In this document: piece after piece, positions 15,404 to 24,265 of the stretch
How positions within the stretch are numbered: the stretch's first letter is position 1
How the letters are laid out: each line of letters opens with the position of its first letter
Assembly (NCBI RefSeq): GCF_003205575.1
Contig: NZ_PYBW01000021.1
Location: 1 to 48,463, forward strand
DNA: 48,463 nt
Direction: 5' to 3'
Source of the DNA: Streptomyces tateyamensis
GTDB lineage: Bacteria; Actinomycetota; Actinomycetes; Streptomycetales; Streptomycetaceae
The notes under the pieces: generated by a model
The model's input: the letters and a program-made list of their open reading frames with translations, nothing else
Told to the model about the DNA's origin: nothing
Databases searched by the model: none
Program-made: the position numbers and the translations under genes

Positions 15404-17101
15404 TCAGACCGCCCACCAACTGGTGCTGTCCGGAGCCAGCAGGCCGGGTACCGCGTCAACTGCGGAGCTGACCAGCAGTCGGCCCGGGGTGTCGAACTCC
15501 ACCGCCTCGCCGGCGGTGTTGGCCAGGCAGACGAAGGAGCCGCGGCGGAACCCGAGCACGCCGGCAGGCGTGTCCAGCCACTGGACCGCCGTGCCCGCCC
15601 CCAGGTCCGGGTGCTGCCTGCGGACGGCCAGCGCGCTGCGGTACAGCTCCAGGGTGGAGGTCGGGTCGCCGGTCTGCGCGGCCACGCTGAGCCCGGCCCA
15701 CTCGGCCGGCTGCGGCAGCCAGCTGGGTCCGCCCTGGGCCGGCCCGAAGCCGAACGGCGCCTCGGTGCCCGACCACGGGATCGGCACCCGGCAGCCGTCG
15801 CGGAAGCCGTCCTGGCCGCTGGCCCGGAAGAAGGACGGGTCCTGGCGGACCTCGTCGGGCAGGTCGGTGACGTCCGGCAGGCCGAGTTCCTCGCCCTGGT
15901 AGACGTAGGCGGAGCCGGGCAGCGCCAGCATCAGCAGGGTGGCCGCGCGGGCCCGGCGCAGGCCGAGTTCACGGTCGCCGGGCGTGCGGATCTGGGTGCC
16001 GCCGGGCGGGTTGGCGAACCGGGTGGCGTGCCGGGTGACGTCGTGGTTGGAGAGCACCCAGGTGGTGGGCGCGCCGACCGGGCGCATCGCGGCCAGCGAC
16101 CTGTCGATCACCTCGCGCAGCTCGGCGGCGTCCCAGGAGGTGCCGAGGTACTGGAAGTTGAAGGCCTGGTGCATCTCGTCCGGGCGCACGTAGTTGGCGG
16201 TGCGCTCGACGGTGGGGGTCCACGCCTCGGCGACCGCGATCCGCTCGCCCGGGTACTCGTCCAGGATCTCGCGCCAGGTGCGGTAGATCTCGTGCACGCC
16301 GTCCTGGTCGAAGAACGGCATCACCTCGTTGCCGAGCAGGTGCAGCTGGTTGTGGCTGCCGAGGTCGGGCAGGCCGGGGGCCTTGACCAGGCCGTGCGCC
16401 ACGTCGACCCGGAAGCCGTCCACGCCCATGTCCAGCCAGAACCGCAGGATCGAGCGGAACTCGTCGGCGACCGCGCGGCTGTCCCAGTTGAAGTCGGGCT
16501 GCTCGGGGGCGAACAGGTGCAGGTACCACTCCCCCGGGGTGCCGTCGGGGTTCTCGGTGCGGGTCCAGGCCGGGCCGCCGAAGATGGACTCCCAGTCGTT
16601 GGGCGGCAGTTCGCCGTCGGCGCCGAGGCCGGGGCGGAAGTGGTAGCGGTCCCGCAGCGGGGAGCCCGGGCCCTCGCGCAGCGCGCGCTGGAACCACTCG
16701 TGCTGGTCGGAGGAGTGGTTGGGCACCAGGTCCACGATGATCCGCAGGCCCAGCTCGTGCGCCTCGCGGATCAGCGCGTCGGCATCCAGCAGAGTGCCGA
16801 ACATCGGGTCCACGGCGCGGTAGTCGGCCACGTCGTACCCGGCGTCGGCCTGCGGGGAGGCGTAGAACGGGGAGAGCCAGACCGCGTCCACCCCGAGGTC
16901 GCGCAGGTAGGGCAGCCGGCTGCGGATGCCGGGCAGGTCGCCCATCCCGTCCCCGTTCGCGTCGGCGAAACTGCGCGGGTACACCTGGTAGATGACCGCG
17001 TCGCGCCACCAGCCTCTGGGCTTGCCCGGCGCCTGGGTGTCGGCGGCGGCGAGGGGCCGGGAGGTGTCGGCCGCGCTCTGAGCAGTGGAAACCTGGGTCA
17101 T
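15404..17101 (-). CDS. aglA: GH13 alpha-glucosidase
   Basis: The 565-residue cytoplasmic glycoside hydrolase should release glucose from imported maltose and maltodextrins. The (beta/alpha)8 motifs are DLVPNH (124-129), GFRVDVAHG with nucleophile D233, AEAWTP with acid/base E292, and SNHD (351-354). There is no signal peptide, consistent with hydrolysis after uptake. The ATG at 17101 gives the normal length. It follows malG by 59 bases and precedes malR. Activity on trehalose or sucrose-type glucosides cannot be excluded. Confidence 0.9.
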   Translation of the reverse strand: MTQVSTAQSAADTSRPLAAADTQAPGKPRGWWRDAVIYQVYPRSFADANGDGMGDLPGIRSRLPYLRDLGVDAVWLSPFYASPQADAGYDVADYRAVDPMFGTLLDADALIREAHELGLRIIVDLVPNHSSDQHEWFQRALREGPGSPLRDRYHFRPGLGADGELPPNDWESIFGGPAWTRTENPDGTPGEWYLHLFAPEQPDFNWDSRAVADEFRSILRFWLDMGVDGFRVDVAHGLVKAPGLPDLGSHNQLHLLGNEVMPFFDQDGVHEIYRTWREILDEYPGERIAVAEAWTPTVERTANYVRPDEMHQAFNFQYLGTSWDAAELREVIDRSLAAMRPVGAPTTWVLSNHDVTRHATRFANPPGGTQIRTPGDRELGLRRARAATLLMLALPGSAYVYQGEELGLPDVTDLPDEVRQDPSFFRASGQDGFRDGCRVPIPWSGTEAPFGFGPAQGGPSWLPQPAEWAGLSVAAQTGDPTSTLELYRSALAVRRQHPDLGAGTAVQWLDTPAGVLGFRRGSFVCLANTAGEAVEFDTPGRLLVSSAVDAVPGLLAPDSTSWWAV

Positions 17102-17160
17102 CGAAGACAGATCCCTTGGGAACGAGGAGAAGACGTGGGGGTACGGGTGCTGACGCTATG

Positions 17161-18084
17161 TCAGGACTTCGCGGCACCTGCGGTCAGGCCGGTCACCAGG
17201 TGCTTCTGGACGAGGTAGAAGAAGGCCGAGGCCGGCAGGGCGATCAGCACCGAGGTGGCTGCCATCAGGTTCCACTGGCTCTCGTACTGGCTGACGAAGG
17301 TGGTCAGGCCGACCGCGAGGGTGTACTTGTCGGAGCTGAGCAGGAAGGTGGAGGCGAACGGCACCTCGGCCCAGGCGGTCAGGAAGGTGTAGAAGGCCGC
17401 GACCGCCAGTCCCGGGCGGGCCAGCGGCAGGATCAGCCGCCAGAACGCGCCGAACGGGGAGAGCCCGTCGACCCGGCCGGCCTCGTCGATCTCCACCGGG
17501 ATGGTGTCGAAGTAGCCCTTGAGCAGCCAGGCGCAGTACGGCACCACGGTGCTGGCGTAGACCAGGATCAGGCCGCCGTAGCTGTCCAGCAGGCCGAGGT
17601 TGGCCATGATGTAGTACATCGGCACGATCAGCACGGCGATCGGGAACATCTGCGTGACCAGCAGCGACCACATCAGCGGACGCAGGCCGGGGAAGCGCAT
17701 CCGGGAGACCGCGTAGCCGGTGCTGGCGGCGATCAGCACGCCGATGACGCAGGTGCCGCCGGCCACCAGGACCGAGTTGAGGAACCAGGTCAGGAAGTCG
17801 GTCCGGCCCAGCACCTTGCCGAAGTTGGCGAGCGTCGCCTTGCCGAGGATCTGCCCGGGGTGGAGGTAGTCCATCTTGTCCGGGCCGAGCGAGATGAAGA
17901 AGATGTACAGCACCGGGAGGACCGCGATCAGGCTGGCCACGGTCAGCACGGCGTGCGACAGCACGGTGGCCGTTCGGCTGCTCTGACCGCGTCGGCGGAC
18001 CCGGGCGGGTCGCGCGGCGCTCGGCCGCCCGGCGCGCGTGGCCGTGCCGGTCTGCTGGGTGGGGAGGTCTGCGGTGGTGCTCAT
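17161..18084 (-). CDS. malG: maltose/maltodextrin ABC transporter permease
   Basis: The 307-residue protein is an ABC sugar permease with about six membrane segments after a basic N-terminal tail, and an EAA loop (EIDEAGRVDGLSPFGAFWRL) that contacts the ATPase. No ATP-binding subunit is encoded in the operon; in Streptomyces the shared ATPase MsiK serves such transporters. The ATG at 18084 was chosen over an open frame extending into malF. It lies 59 bases after malF. Confidence 0.92.
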   Translation of the reverse strand: MSTTADLPTQQTGTATRAGRPSAARPARVRRRGQSSRTATVLSHAVLTVASLIAVLPVLYIFFISLGPDKMDYLHPGQILGKATLANFGKVLGRTDFLTWFLNSVLVAGGTCVIGVLIAASTGYAVSRMRFPGLRPLMWSLLVTQMFPIAVLIVPMYYIMANLGLLDSYGGLILVYASTVVPYCAWLLKGYFDTIPVEIDEAGRVDGLSPFGAFWRLILPLARPGLAVAAFYTFLTAWAEVPFASTFLLSSDKYTLAVGLTTFVSQYESQWNLMAATSVLIALPASAFFYLVQKHLVTGLTAGAAKS

Positions 18085-18143
18085 CGGGTGGCCTGCCTTC
18101 CGTTCCTGCGTGGGTCTCGTCGCTGCTGTCGGCCGAGCGGTCG

Positions 18144-19145
18144 TCAGATCGCGGCCTGGTCGTTGCGCTTGAGCCAGCGCTGGTAGAAGGCGGTGAAGAC
18201 GATCAGGATGGAGAGCAGGATGATGCCGTAGCTGGCCGACTGCGCGTAGTCGCGCGGCTGCTGGCCGAACCCGAGGCGGTAGGCCCAGGTCACCAGGATC
18301 TGCACGTCGGGAGCGTTCTGACCGAACAGCAGGAAGATGATGACGAACTGGTTGAAGGTCCAGATGATGCCGAGCAGGACCACGGTGCTGCTGACCGCGC
18401 GCAGGCCGGGCAGCGTGACGTGGCGGAACCGCTGCCAGGCGCTCGCGCCGTCCATCTCGGCCGCCTCGTAGAGCTCGGCGGGGATCGACTGCAGGCCGCC
18501 GAGCAGCGAGACCATCATGAACGGGACGCCGCACCAGGTGTTGACCAGGATCGCGGCGGCCTTCTGGGCCAGCGGGTCGGCCAGCCAGCCGGGCTGGCCC
18601 AGGTGCAGCGAGCCGAGCACGGTGTTGACCAGTCCGCCGTCGGCCAGCATCAGGCGCCAGGAGAAGACGGTCACGAAGGTGGGCACGGCCCAGGGCACGA
18701 TGAGCATCATCCGGTAGGCGGTCCGCCCGCGCAGCTTCTGGTTGAGCAGCATCGCCAGGCCGAGGCCGAGGCTGTAGTGCAGGGCGACGCAGACCACGGT
18801 CCACACGATGGTCCAGATGAAGTGCGACCAGAACCGGTCGTACGAGCCGGGGCCGAAGAGCACGTCCTGGTAGTTGTGCAGCCCGACGAACTTGAAGCTG
18901 TCGGGGATGTGGTTGACCCCGACGGTGTGCCCGACGTTGAGGCTGGTCGCGTCGGTCAGCGTCAGGTAGATGCCCCGGCCCAGCGGATAGGCCACCAGCA
19001 GGCCGAGCACGATGACCACGGGCGCGGCCATCGCGTAGGCGTACCAGTGCTTGCTGTACGAGAGCTTCAGGCGCTGCACCGGTCCGGGACGCGATCCGCG
19101 GTCGCGCCCGCCCCGGCCGGCCGTACCCTGCACGGCGACTGTCAT
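18144..19145 (-). CDS. malF: maltose/maltodextrin ABC transporter permease
   Basis: The 333-residue membrane protein has about six transmembrane segments and the EAA loop ELYEAAEMDGASAWQRFRHV near residues 223-242. It pairs with MalG as the channel. The ATG is at 19145, 97 bases after malE, a gap that holds a stable hairpin. Confidence 0.92.
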   Translation of the reverse strand: MTVAVQGTAGRGGRDRGSRPGPVQRLKLSYSKHWYAYAMAAPVVIVLGLLVAYPLGRGIYLTLTDATSLNVGHTVGVNHIPDSFKFVGLHNYQDVLFGPGSYDRFWSHFIWTIVWTVVCVALHYSLGLGLAMLLNQKLRGRTAYRMMLIVPWAVPTFVTVFSWRLMLADGGLVNTVLGSLHLGQPGWLADPLAQKAAAILVNTWCGVPFMMVSLLGGLQSIPAELYEAAEMDGASAWQRFRHVTLPGLRAVSSTVVLLGIIWTFNQFVIIFLLFGQNAPDVQILVTWAYRLGFGQQPRDYAQSASYGIILLSILIVFTAFYQRWLKRNDQAAI

Positions 19146-19207
19146 TTCGACACCTCTTCGAGAAGTCCGCAGGCTCGGCTACGGCGACTGCTGGTGGTAC
19201 GGCTGGG

Positions 19208-19233
19208 CCCGGCCCGCCCGAAGGCGGGCCGGG
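19208..19233 (-). terminator. malE-malF intergenic hairpin (attenuator or mRNA stabiliser)
   Basis: An 11-bp perfect GC stem (19208-19218 with 19223-19233) with a TTCG tetraloop on the transcribed strand begins 10 bases after the malE stop. Such a hairpin inside a transporter operon usually protects the upstream message or partly terminates, so that the binding protein is made in excess over the permeases. Confidence 0.65.
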
Positions 19234-19242
19234 CGGCGGGGA

Positions 19243-20520
19243 CTACTTCGCGAAGTCCGGGAGGAGCTTGGCGTAGTCGCCGGCAGTGGCGTCCAGGCCG
19301 GCCTGCACGCCCTCCTGGTTCTGCGCGATCTTGCCGAGGTTGGTGCCGAGCGAGGTGAACAGCGAGCTGTACTCGGGCAGTTCGGGGCGCGGCTGGGCGG
19401 CGCTGAGGATCGCCTGGAAGCCGGCGATGCCCGGGTCGGCCTTGACCTCGGCGGTGAAGGCGTCGGAGCGGGTCGGCAGGGTGGAGTTCTTCTGCGCGAT
19501 GAAGGCCTCGCTCTCGGCCGAGGTCATGAAGGCGGCGAACTTCTCGGCGGCGGCCTGGTGGGCGGCGTCCGAGCCGGCGAAGACGGCGATGTTGTGGCCG
19601 CCGGTCGGCGCGCCGGCCTTGCCCGCGGAGCCGGCCGGGACCGGCGCGATGCCGAGGTTGGCCTTGTCGCCGAACGCGGAGCCCTTGTAGATGTTGGTGA
19701 TCTCCCAGGGACCCTGGATGATCGCCGCGACCTTGCCGTTGTTGAAGGCGTCCATCATGTGCGCGTACGAGTCGGTGGTCACGTCGGCCTTGACGGTGCC
19801 GGGCGAGGTGAACAGCGACTGGTAGGTGCTGACCGCCTTGGCGGCCTGCGGCGAGTTGACGGTGATCTTCTTGCCGGCGGCGTCGACCATGTCGGTGCCC
19901 TCGCCGAAGAGCAGCGGCATCGCGTAGTAGCCGTCCGCGGCGCGCATCCAGAAACCGTCCACGCCGGCCTTGTCCTTGAGCGCGGCCGCGTCGGTCTTCA
20001 GCTCGTCCCAGGTGGTCGGGGCGGTGGTGATGCCGGCCTTGGCGAAGAGCGCCTTGTTGTACATCAGGCCCAGGGTGTCGGTGACCAGCGGGACGCCGTA
20101 GGTCTTGCCCTGGAAGCCGGCCTGCTTGATCAGGCTGGGCTGGAAGGCGGAGGCGTTCGGCAGCGCCGGGGTGCCGTCCAGCGGAGTCAGGTAGCCCGCC
20201 TTGGCGAAGGCCGCGGTCCAGCCGACCTCGGAGCGGAAGACGTCCGGGGCGCCCTTGCTGCCCATCGCGGTCTGCAGCTTGTTCTGCGCCTGGTCGAACG
20301 GGACGTTGACGAAGTTGACCTTGATGTTCGGGTTGGCGGCCTCGAACTTCTGGGCCAGCGCCTGGTAGTTCGGCGCCTCGTTGGTGGCGTTCGAAGTGTC
20401 CCAGTAGGTGATGGTCACCGGGCCGTCGGCCTTGGACGAACTGGAGCCGCTGCTGCCGCAAGCCGCAAGGGAAACCGCGAGGGCCGCAACGAGGGCGGAG
20501 GCCGCGATGCCACGCCGCAT
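19243..20520 (-). CDS. malE: maltose-binding lipoprotein of the ABC transporter
   Basis: The 425-residue extracellular solute-binding protein has a signal peptide and lipobox LAAC (C21), then a Ser-rich linker and a family 1 solute-binding fold (VTITYWDTSNATNEAPNY). It captures maltose or maltodextrins outside the membrane. The ATG at 20520 has AGGAG 5 bases upstream and is the first gene of the operon. A CTTGCAG-type operator lies about 145 bases upstream. Confidence 0.92.
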   Translation of the reverse strand: MRRGIAASALVAALAVSLAACGSSGSSSSKADGPVTITYWDTSNATNEAPNYQALAQKFEAANPNIKVNFVNVPFDQAQNKLQTAMGSKGAPDVFRSEVGWTAAFAKAGYLTPLDGTPALPNASAFQPSLIKQAGFQGKTYGVPLVTDTLGLMYNKALFAKAGITTAPTTWDELKTDAAALKDKAGVDGFWMRAADGYYAMPLLFGEGTDMVDAAGKKITVNSPQAAKAVSTYQSLFTSPGTVKADVTTDSYAHMMDAFNNGKVAAIIQGPWEITNIYKGSAFGDKANLGIAPVPAGSAGKAGAPTGGHNIAVFAGSDAAHQAAAEKFAAFMTSAESEAFIAQKNSTLPTRSDAFTAEVKADPGIAGFQAILSAAQPRPELPEYSSLFTSLGTNLGKIAQNQEGVQAGLDATAGDYAKLLPDFAK

Positions 20521-20883
20521 GAGAACTCCTAGATAAAGGGTGGGGGTGGATGCCCGAGCCGGGGAGGTGGGGGCGCATACTGGCCCCCGACGCCGACCGC
20601 ACCAGGCGTCGGTTTCGGGCTCGGGCAGGAACGTAACAGCGGGGCGAGCGGCGATGAAAGCCCTTGCAGCAAGTTTCTGCAACAAGAGGGTGATCGTTAC
20701 ATCCACGTGTCCTCCCGGTTGCCTGGACGCGTCCTGCCCCCATCGGCCTCACAAGGGCCCGCGCCCGGTGGTCCTTGACACGCCGGGGTGCGCGCCATGG
20801 GATGGGTGCGGGGCCGCCCCCACCCCACGGGCGGGCCCGCCCTGGCCGGCGCAGTCCAGGGCCGCAGTCGCTCAGGAGGCGCT
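20521..20883. other. divergent region between malE and hmgA
   Basis: These 363 bases contain the MalR-type operator (20663-20686) for malE and, on the plus strand, a possible hmgA promoter with TTGACA (20775-20780), a 17-base spacer and the poor -10 TGGGAT (20798-20803). No gene is supported. Confidence 0.45.
20663..20686 (-). promoter_or_regulatory. MalR-type operator upstream of malE
   Basis: TTGCAG (20664-20669) and CTGCAA (20677-20682) form an inverted repeat with a 7-base spacer, flanked by CTTG/CAAG repeats on both sides. CTTGCAG repeats are the known recognition element of Streptomyces MalR/Reg1 regulators. Confidence 0.7.
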
Positions 20884-22104
20884 ATGGCGTACTACCGCTC
20901 CGTCGGCTCCGTGCCGCCCAAGAGGCACACCCAGCACCGCGACGAGGCCGGCGGCCTCTACTACGAGGAGCTGATGGGCGAGGAGGGGTTCTTCTCCGAC
21001 TCCTCGCTGCTCTACCACCGGGCGATCCCCTCCGCGCTGGTGGACAGCCGGGTCTGGGTGCTGCCGGAGGACAAGCCGGAGCCCAACCACCCGCTCAGGC
21101 CCTTCCACTTCAAGCTGCACGACCTGTTCCCGGGCGAGCAGTGGCGCCGGACCGACGCCGTGCGCGGCCGGCGCACCGTGCTGTCCAACGCCGACCTGCG
21201 GATCGGCTACGTCGCCTGCGGCCAGGCCTCGCCGCTCTACCGCAACGCGACCGGCGACGAGTGCGTCTACGTGGAGTCCGGCGCCGGCACCGTGGAGACC
21301 GTCTTCGGCTCCCTGACGGTGGGCCAGGGCGACTACGTGGTGCTGCCCCGGGCCACCACCCACCGCTGGCTGCCGTCCGGCGAGCAGCCGCTGCGGCTGT
21401 ACGCGATCGAGGCCAACAGCCACATCACCCCGGCCCGCCGCTACCTGTCCAAGTACGGGCAGCTGCTGGAGCACGCGCCGTTCTGCGAGCGCGACCTGCG
21501 CGGACCCGATGGCCCGCTGCTGGTGGAGGACCAAGGCGACGTCGAGATCTACGTCAAGCACCGGGGCAACGGCGCCGCGGGCCTGGCCGGCACGGTCTTC
21601 GTCACCCCGACCCACCCGTTCGACGTGGTCGGCTGGGACGGCTGCCTCTACCCGTACGCCTTCAACATCGCCGACTTCGAGCCGATCACCGGCCGGATCC
21701 ACCAGCCGCCGCCGGTGCACCAGGTCTTCGAGGGCGACAACTTCGTCATCTGCAACTTCGTGCCGCGCAAGGTGGACTACCACCCGCTGTCGGTCCCGGT
21801 GCCGTACTACCACTCCAACGTGGACAGCGACGAGGTGATGTTCTACTGCGGCGGCGACTACGAGGCCCGCAAGGGCTCCGGGATCGGGCAGGGCTCGGTC
21901 TCGCTGCACCCGGGCGGCCACACCCACGGCCCGCAGCCGGGCGCCTACGAGCGCTCGATCGGCGCCGAGTTCTTCGACGAGCTCGCGGTGATGGTCGACA
22001 CCTTCCGGCCGCTGGAGGTCGCCGAGGGCGGCCGGGTGAGCGAGGACGGAAAGTACGCGTGGAGCTGGAGCGGGCGCGGCCCGCAGGACGGTGCGGCCAA
22101 GTGA
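20884..22104 (+). CDS. hmgA: homogentisate 1,2-dioxygenase
   Basis: This enzyme opens the homogentisate ring to maleylacetoacetate in tyrosine and phenylalanine breakdown. The 406-residue cupin protein shows the expected Fe(II) ligands: H310 in PYYHSNVDSDE, E317, and H348 in GGHTHGP. The ATG at 20884 has AGGAGG 5 bases upstream; an earlier in-frame ATG lacks this. The stop overlaps the start of the fumarylacetoacetase gene (GTGA), so the pair is translationally coupled. No 4-hydroxyphenylpyruvate dioxygenase gene is within the window. Confidence 0.93.
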   Translation: MAYYRSVGSVPPKRHTQHRDEAGGLYYEELMGEEGFFSDSSLLYHRAIPSALVDSRVWVLPEDKPEPNHPLRPFHFKLHDLFPGEQWRRTDAVRGRRTVLSNADLRIGYVACGQASPLYRNATGDECVYVESGAGTVETVFGSLTVGQGDYVVLPRATTHRWLPSGEQPLRLYAIEANSHITPARRYLSKYGQLLEHAPFCERDLRGPDGPLLVEDQGDVEIYVKHRGNGAAGLAGTVFVTPTHPFDVVGWDGCLYPYAFNIADFEPITGRIHQPPPVHQVFEGDNFVICNFVPRKVDYHPLSVPVPYYHSNVDSDEVMFYCGGDYEARKGSGIGQGSVSLHPGGHTHGPQPGAYERSIGAEFFDELAVMVDTFRPLEVAEGGRVSEDGKYAWSWSGRGPQDGAAK

Positions 22105-23303
22105 CCTTGCAGACCTGGATCCCGGTTCCCGAGGGCTCGGACTTCCCGGTGCAGAACCTGCCCTACGGGGTGTTCTCACCGCCCGGCCGCGAGCCCCGGG
22201 TGGGCGTGGCGATCGGCGAGCAGGTGCTGGACCTGTCGGCGGTCTGGGCCGGCACCCCGCTCGGCGCCGACCTGGCCACCAGCTCGCTCAACCGCTTCAT
22301 GCGCCGTGGCCCGCGCGAGTGGGCCTATGTGCGCGAGCGGGTCACCGGGCTGCTCACCGGTGACCAGGAACGGCGCCTGGTGGCGGCCAACCTGTACCGC
22401 CAGGACCAGGTGACGATGCACCTGCCGGTCGAGGTCGCCGACTACGTCGACTTCTACGCCTGCGAGCAGCACGCCACCAACCTGGGCCGGATCTTCCGCC
22501 CGGACGGGGCGGCGCTGCTGCCCAACTGGAAGCACCTGCCGGTCGGCTACCACGGCCGGGCCGGCACCGTGGTGGTCTCCGGCACCGAGGTCCGGCGCCC
22601 GAGCGGCCAGCGAAAGGGCCCGCAGGACCCGGCGCCGGTCTTCGGCCCCTCGGCCCGCCTGGACATCGAGGCCGAGCTGGGCTTCGTGGTCGGCGCCGGC
22701 TCCGCGCTCGGCGAGCCGGTGGCCGTCGACGACTTCGCACAGCACGTCTTCGGCGTGGTGCTGCTCAACGACTGGAGCGCCCGGGACGTGCAGGCCTGGG
22801 AGTACGTGCCGCTGGGCCCCTTCCTCGGCAAGTCCTTCGCCACCTCGATCTCGCCCTGGGTGGTGCCGCTGGCGGCGCTGGCGGCGGCCCGGACGGCCAC
22901 CCCGGTGCAGGATCCGCCACCGCTGCCCTACCTGGTGGAGAAGGAGCCGTGGGGCCTGGACCTGGTGCTCGAGGTGGAGCTCAACGGCCAACTGGTCTCC
23001 CGCCCGCCGTACGCCGGGATGTACTGGTCGCCGGCCCAGATGCTGGCCCACACCACGGTCAACGGCGCCTCGCTGCGCACCGGCGACCTGTACGGCTCGG
23101 GCACCGTCTCGGGGGACGAGCCGGACCAGCGCGGCTCGCTGATCGAGCTGACCTGGAACGGCCGCGACCCGATCGCGCTGGCCGACGGCACCAGCCGGAC
23201 CTTCCTGCAGGACGGCGACACGGTGCGGATCACCGCCTCGGCGCCGGGCGCGGACGGAGTGCGGATCGGCTTCGGCGAGGTCTCGGGCACCGTGCGCGGC
23301 TGA
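22101..23303 (+). CDS. fahA: fumarylacetoacetase
   Basis: The last step of the homogentisate pathway hydrolyses fumarylacetoacetate to fumarate and acetoacetate. The 400-residue protein has the small N-terminal domain and the FAA hydrolase fold with DFYACEQHATN, LPVGYHGRAG, IEAELGFVVG, LLNDWSARDVQAWEY and GTVSG segments that carry metal and substrate ligands. The GTG at 22101 overlaps hmgA by 4 bases. A maleylacetoacetate isomerase is not adjacent. Confidence 0.93.
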   Translation: MTLQTWIPVPEGSDFPVQNLPYGVFSPPGREPRVGVAIGEQVLDLSAVWAGTPLGADLATSSLNRFMRRGPREWAYVRERVTGLLTGDQERRLVAANLYRQDQVTMHLPVEVADYVDFYACEQHATNLGRIFRPDGAALLPNWKHLPVGYHGRAGTVVVSGTEVRRPSGQRKGPQDPAPVFGPSARLDIEAELGFVVGAGSALGEPVAVDDFAQHVFGVVLLNDWSARDVQAWEYVPLGPFLGKSFATSISPWVVPLAALAAARTATPVQDPPPLPYLVEKEPWGLDLVLEVELNGQLVSRPPYAGMYWSPAQMLAHTTVNGASLRTGDLYGSGTVSGDEPDQRGSLIELTWNGRDPIALADGTSRTFLQDGDTVRITASAPGADGVRIGFGEVSGTVRG

Positions 23304-23315
23304 GCAGCTGACGCA

Positions 23316-23357
23316 GCGTCGGCCCGCTCCGGGAAGCGTCCCGGGGCGGGCCGACGC
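23316..23357 (+). terminator. hmgA-fahA terminator
   Basis: A 12-bp perfect stem (23316-23327 with 23346-23357) is continued inside by CCGGG/CCCGG (23329-23333 with 23340-23344). It starts 12 bases after the fahA stop. Confidence 0.85.
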
Positions 23358-23457
23358 CCGTTCAGCTGTTCGGACCACGAGCGCTCGTCGGATCATCACT
23401 CTGGGCTTAGCGTTGACGACGCACCGTCAATCCCTTGCCCCCACCAGGGAGTCCCCC

Positions 23458-24207
23458 ATGATCCGCCGGTCCCTGGCACTGGCCACCGCCCTCACGGGCG
23501 TCCTGGCCTGCGCCGCCCCCGCCCTCGCCGCCCCCGGCCCCGCGAACGCTCCGCTGATCCGCACCCGGCCGCACAGCAGCGGCCCGCACCCCGACCTGGC
23601 CAACGGCACCAGCACCAACTGGTCCGGCTACGCCGCCACCGGCTCCCGGTTCACCAGCGTCTCGGCCAGCTGGGTCCAGCCCACCGCCACCTGCACCGGG
23701 CAGGACACCTGGTCCAGCTTCTGGGTCGGTCTGGACGGCGACGGCAGCGACTCGGTCGAGCAGACCGGCAGCGAGGCGGACTGTTCGGGCGGACAGCCGA
23801 AGTACTACTCCTGGTACGAGATGTACCCCGCCTACCCGGTCAACTACGCCGACCCGGTCGACGCCGGCGACCGGTTCACCGCCTCGGTGACGGCCGGCAG
23901 CCGGGGCTCCTTCACCCTGGTGCTCAGCGACACCACCAAGGGCTGGACGCACACCGTGCACCGCACCCTGCGCAACGCCCGGCTGGCCTCGGCCGAGGTG
24001 GTGGCCGAGGCGCCGTCCACCATGGCAGGCCCGCTGCCGCTGACCGACTTCGGCACGGTGCACTTCACCGGCGCCACCGCCGACGAGAAGCCGCTGGGCT
24101 CCTTCGCCCCGGAGGCGATCACCATGGCGCAGAAGGGCACCACCCTGGTCAGCGTCACCCCGCTCAGCGCCGGGACCGATTTCTCGGCCGACTGGCACCA
24201 CAGCTGA
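23458..24207 (+). CDS. secreted G1 family glutamic peptidase (eqolisin-like)
   Basis: The 249-residue protein has a signal peptide (cleavage near ALA-AP, residue 24) and an all-beta G1 peptidase domain. The family signature is visible: SGYAATG near 56-62, SFWVGLDGDGSDSVEQTG with catalytic-type Q102, WYEMYPAYPVNY, the SAEVVAEAPS segment carrying E180/E184 where the catalytic glutamate lies, and DFGTVHFTGA. G1 peptidases are acid-active and pepstatin-insensitive. The ATG at 23458 has AGGGAG about 9 bases upstream. It stands alone, convergent with the conservon. Confidence 0.85.
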   Translation: MIRRSLALATALTGVLACAAPALAAPGPANAPLIRTRPHSSGPHPDLANGTSTNWSGYAATGSRFTSVSASWVQPTATCTGQDTWSSFWVGLDGDGSDSVEQTGSEADCSGGQPKYYSWYEMYPAYPVNYADPVDAGDRFTASVTAGSRGSFTLVLSDTTKGWTHTVHRTLRNARLASAEVVAEAPSTMAGPLPLTDFGTVHFTGATADEKPLGSFAPEAITMAQKGTTLVSVTPLSAGTDFSADWHHS

Positions 24208-24236
24208 GCGGGTGACGCTCCGTCACAGTTGACCGG

Positions 24237-24265
24237 CCCCGGCGCGGCTCAGGCCAGCGCCGGGG
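24237..24265. terminator. convergent terminator candidate between the peptidase and cvnD
   Basis: CCCCGGCGC (24237-24245) pairs with GCGCCGGGG (24257-24265) across an 11-base loop. It overlaps the last codons of cvnD, and GTGAC/GTCAC (24212-24226) lies before it. It could serve both converging genes. Confidence 0.5.

Noticed and set aside
20775..23303. 842-codon frame joining hmgA and fahA regions as one protein
   Set aside because: Its first half is hmgA out of frame (Arg/Pro-rich); only the fahA part is real. There is no fusion.
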